Source of the DNA: Saprospiraceae bacterium
GTDB lineage: Bacteria; Bacteroidota; Bacteroidia; Chitinophagales; Saprospiraceae
Reading direction: 5' to 3'
DNA length: 15,325 bases
Assembly (NCBI GenBank): GCA_013042795.1
Contig: JABDPK010000182.1
Coordinates: 1 to 15,325, forward strand
Under the pieces are notes generated by a model. It saw only the letters and a program-made list of their open reading frames with translations. It made no database searches and had not been told where the DNA came from. The translations under genes were made by a program, and so were the position numbers. Of this stretch, positions 13,660 through 15,325 are shown one piece after another. How positions within the stretch are numbered: the first letter of the stretch is position 1; the number at the start of each line of letters is the position of its first letter.

Positions 13660-13685
13660 GGTTTTTGGCTAAATAACTTAAAAAA

Positions 13686-13719
13686 CAGTTGTATAACTGA
13701 AAACTACGTTATATATTTA
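13686..13719 (+). promoter_or_regulatory. Candidate promoter and BlaI-type operator
   Basis: CAGTTGTATAACTG (13686-13699) is a near-perfect palindrome (6 of 7 pairs). It overlaps a GTTG (13688-13691) that could serve as a -33 element, 20 bp before TATATTTA (13712-13719), one mismatch from the Bacteroidota -7 consensus. Transcription would start about 10 bp before the repressor ATG. BlaI/MecI repressors bind such dyads and repress their own operon. Confidence 0.45.
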
Positions 13720-13736
13720 TAGCATTGAATAACTCA

Positions 13737-14114
13737 ATGTCTATGAAAAGATTAACAAGATCAGAAGAAGAGCTTATGCAGATGATATGGCAATATGGGC
13801 CTTGCACAGTCAGCCAGCTTATCAGTCATATGGATAATCCAAAGCCACCCCATAGCACCATTTCTTCAATTATGCGCATCCTTGAAAAGAAGGGATTTGT
13901 AAACCATAAAGCTTATGGGAGAACATATGAATACTTTGCAGTGGTTGACAAACAATCCTATTCAAGGTTTTCGTTGAAGAACCTGGCTAAGAATTATTTT
14001 GAAGGGTCGATGAATGATATGGTATCATTCCTGGTTCGCGAAAATGATTTGAGCTTGAATGACCTTGGAGAATTACTCGACCAATTGGATAATGACAAAA
14101 GAGAAACAAAATGA
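13737..14114 (+). CDS. BlaI/MecI/CopY-family transcriptional repressor
   Basis: The 125-residue protein has the family winged helix (about 5-70): LTRSEEELMQMIWQYGPCTV, the recognition helix around PPHSTISSIMRILEKKGFV (37-55), and the wing AYGRTYEYFAVV (59-70). A C-terminal dimerisation helix region follows. The upstream in-frame TTG at 13725 is unlikely as start; ATG at 13737 is chosen, and ATG at 13743 (MKRLTRSEEE) would fit the family equally well. The gene overlaps the following M56 peptidase gene by ATGA, the usual repressor-sensor pairing. In such pairs the membrane peptidase relays an outside signal (beta-lactam in the known cases) and leads to loss of the repressor. No beta-lactamase is in the window, so the inducer is not known. 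A candidate operator lies upstream at 13686-13699. Confidence 0.92.
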   Translation: MSMKRLTRSEEELMQMIWQYGPCTVSQLISHMDNPKPPHSTISSIMRILEKKGFVNHKAYGRTYEYFAVVDKQSYSRFSLKNLAKNYFEGSMNDMVSFLVRENDLSLNDLGELLDQLDNDKRETK

Positions 14115-15325
14115 TCTATCAATACTTTTTTGAAGTCAGCATCGTCTGGCTGATATTCCTCATTATATACAAGTTCTTACTGGGCTACGAGACATTTTTT
14201 CAAAAAAACAGGGTGTATCTCATATCAGCAGTAATGATAGGCTTGCTATTGCCTCTTGTCAGATTGCTTCCTTTTTCTTTTCAAACTGACATACTACCTG
14301 TTACCGGCTTGTATATCCTTGAAGATGGATTATCAATTACAGGTTTGAATAACGTGGTTTCGGATAATCCTGGTATAAACTGGTCTGTCATCATTTTGAT
14401 GTTTTACCTGGCAGGAGTGCTATTAGGTGTTTCTCGTCTCATATATGGCCTGAACAAAATTTATAAATTAAGATCTGAGGCACTGGTTGTATCAAAAAAC
14501 GGGTATACACTCGTCGTCACCAATACATTCCATCTGCCATTCTCCTTTTTCAAAATGGTTTTTGTAAACCGTGACATGCTTGAACACAAAGCAATTAAGG
14601 AGATTTTGAAACATGAGATGACACATGTAAAACATGCACATAGTTTTGATGTGTTTTTTCTTGAACTGGTCACGATCTTTTTTTGGTGGAACCCACTGAT
14701 CTATCTATATAAACATGCTATTAAAGAAACTCATGAATTCCTAGCTGATCAATTAGCCTGCGATACAGGGTCAAAAGCTGGCTACAGCAGATTGCTTCTG
14801 TCCCAGGATGAAAGCAGTGTTCAATTGGCATTAACCCACCAGTTTTTTCAATCACATTTAAAAAATCGAATTAAAATGTTAGACAAATCCAATTCATCGA
14901 ATTTCCGGCTCTTTAAGTATCTCATTGTAATTCCTGTCGCTTTATTGATGATAATCATTTTTTCTGCAAGCAGTGACTTTCATGATCATCACTCAATACC
15001 TGAAGAATTGATCGTTAAACTGGATAAATCAATGGATCAAAATCTATTTGATAATGGTATAAATCCAACAGGAGAAACAAATGTAGTCCAGCTTTATTCC
15101 AGCTTGAAAAACGAGTTTCCGAAGTATTCATCATACATCGAAACACAAATTGTCAGAAAAGCCAAAGAGTATGGATATGAACTGGGTTTTGATCACCATG
15201 AAAATGGAAAGTATTGTATTTCCCAGTCCTGGACTGAAATTTCGTTTCCTGAAAGAATCCATCCGATTTTCAAGGCTGATTCAATTCCTGAAAAAGGAAG
15301 AGCTGAGCTATTTAAAGTGGTAGAA
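14111..15325 (+). CDS. BlaR1/MecR1-like M56 membrane metallopeptidase (partial, C-terminus beyond the window)
   Basis: An open frame from ATG at 14111 continues without a stop to the window end, giving 405 residues. Membrane helices are at about 8-25, 36-55, 92-112, 183-200 and 268-286. The M56 zinc site is clear: HEMTH at 168-172 (His168, Glu169, His172) in LKHEMTHVKHAHS, and the third ligand Glu209 in THEFLADQLACD. The part after the last helix (287-405) is the start of a periplasmic region with no penicillin-binding transpeptidase motif (SxxK, SxN, KTG) in what is visible. Bacteroidota have many such BlaR1-like proteins with other C-terminal domains, so the sensed signal may not be a beta-lactam. 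The start overlaps the repressor stop (ATGA), so the two are translationally coupled. Confidence 0.9.
   Translation, partial: MIYQYFFEVSIVWLIFLIIYKFLLGYETFFQKNRVYLISAVMIGLLLPLVRLLPFSFQTDILPVTGLYILEDGLSITGLNNVVSDNPGINWSVIILMFYLAGVLLGVSRLIYGLNKIYKLRSEALVVSKNGYTLVVTNTFHLPFSFFKMVFVNRDMLEHKAIKEILKHEMTHVKHAHSFDVFFLELVTIFFWWNPLIYLYKHAIKETHEFLADQLACDTGSKAGYSRLLLSQDESSVQLALTHQFFQSHLKNRIKMLDKSNSSNFRLFKYLIVIPVALLMIIIFSASSDFHDHHSIPEELIVKLDKSMDQNLFDNGINPTGETNVVQLYSSLKNEFPKYSSYIETQIVRKAKEYGYELGFDHHENGKYCISQSWTEISFPERIHPIFKADSIPEKGRAELFKVVE

Noticed and set aside
13725..13736. TTG start for the BlaI-type repressor
   Set aside because: It adds residues not typical of the family. Two in-frame ATG codons at 13737 and 13743 give the usual N-terminus.

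Overview
The window looks like a chromosomal piece of a Bacteroidota bacterium, probably a marine or gliding type such as a Saprospiria relative. This rests on AT-rich DNA, weak or absent Shine-Dalgarno sites, a TAnnTTTG-type -7 box (TATATTTG), a secreted protein with SprB-like repeats and a gliding-motility/type IX secretion C-terminal domain, a lipoprotein with an acidic stretch after its Cys, and a BlaI/BlaR1-like pair. The lineage is inferred from these traits, not from a marker gene.

Layout. 1-1227 (minus): a RibBA-type riboflavin gene whose GTP cyclohydrolase II half has lost its zinc cysteines, followed without a gap by the start of a probable hotdog thioesterase. 1367-2539: a lipoprotein gene and a convergent TM2-domain gene share a bidirectional terminator. 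2655-3288 (minus): a tRNA-Arg(TCT) with its own terminator, then a DUF6495-like gene. Upstream of the tRNA lies a structured spacer that repeats 12 bases of the tRNA 5' end. 3547-5397 (plus): a 616-residue secreted protein.

5431-7742 (minus): an AraC-type regulator, then a four-gene run of AhpD-like peroxidase-reductase, thioredoxin and two small unknown proteins, one with a CxxC. This looks like a redox-stress unit. 7832-10868 (minus): a four-helix membrane protein, a small beta-rich protein and a TPR-transmembrane class III adenylate cyclase. The last two are 7 bases apart. A perfect 14-bp inverted repeat sits inside the cyclase signal-peptide codons.

11025-13503: a free-standing homolog of the N-terminal part of Bacteroidota McrB-like proteins, a small unknown gene, a WYL regulator and a divergent 103-residue unknown. 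The WYL start is preceded by a 9-bp inverted-repeat operator that contains its own -7 box, which suggests autorepression. 13504-13736 is an intergenic region with two different short tandem repeats (8-mers, then 7-mers). 13737-15325 (plus): a BlaI/MecI repressor overlapping by ATGA a BlaR1/M56 metallopeptidase that runs off the window end.

No insertion sequence, transposase, integrase, CRISPR array or rRNA is visible. No stretch longer than 300 bases lacks a gene. The least ordinary parts are the degenerate RibBA, the cyclase operon with its palindrome, the McrB-N-like/WYL cluster and the tandem-repeat spacer.
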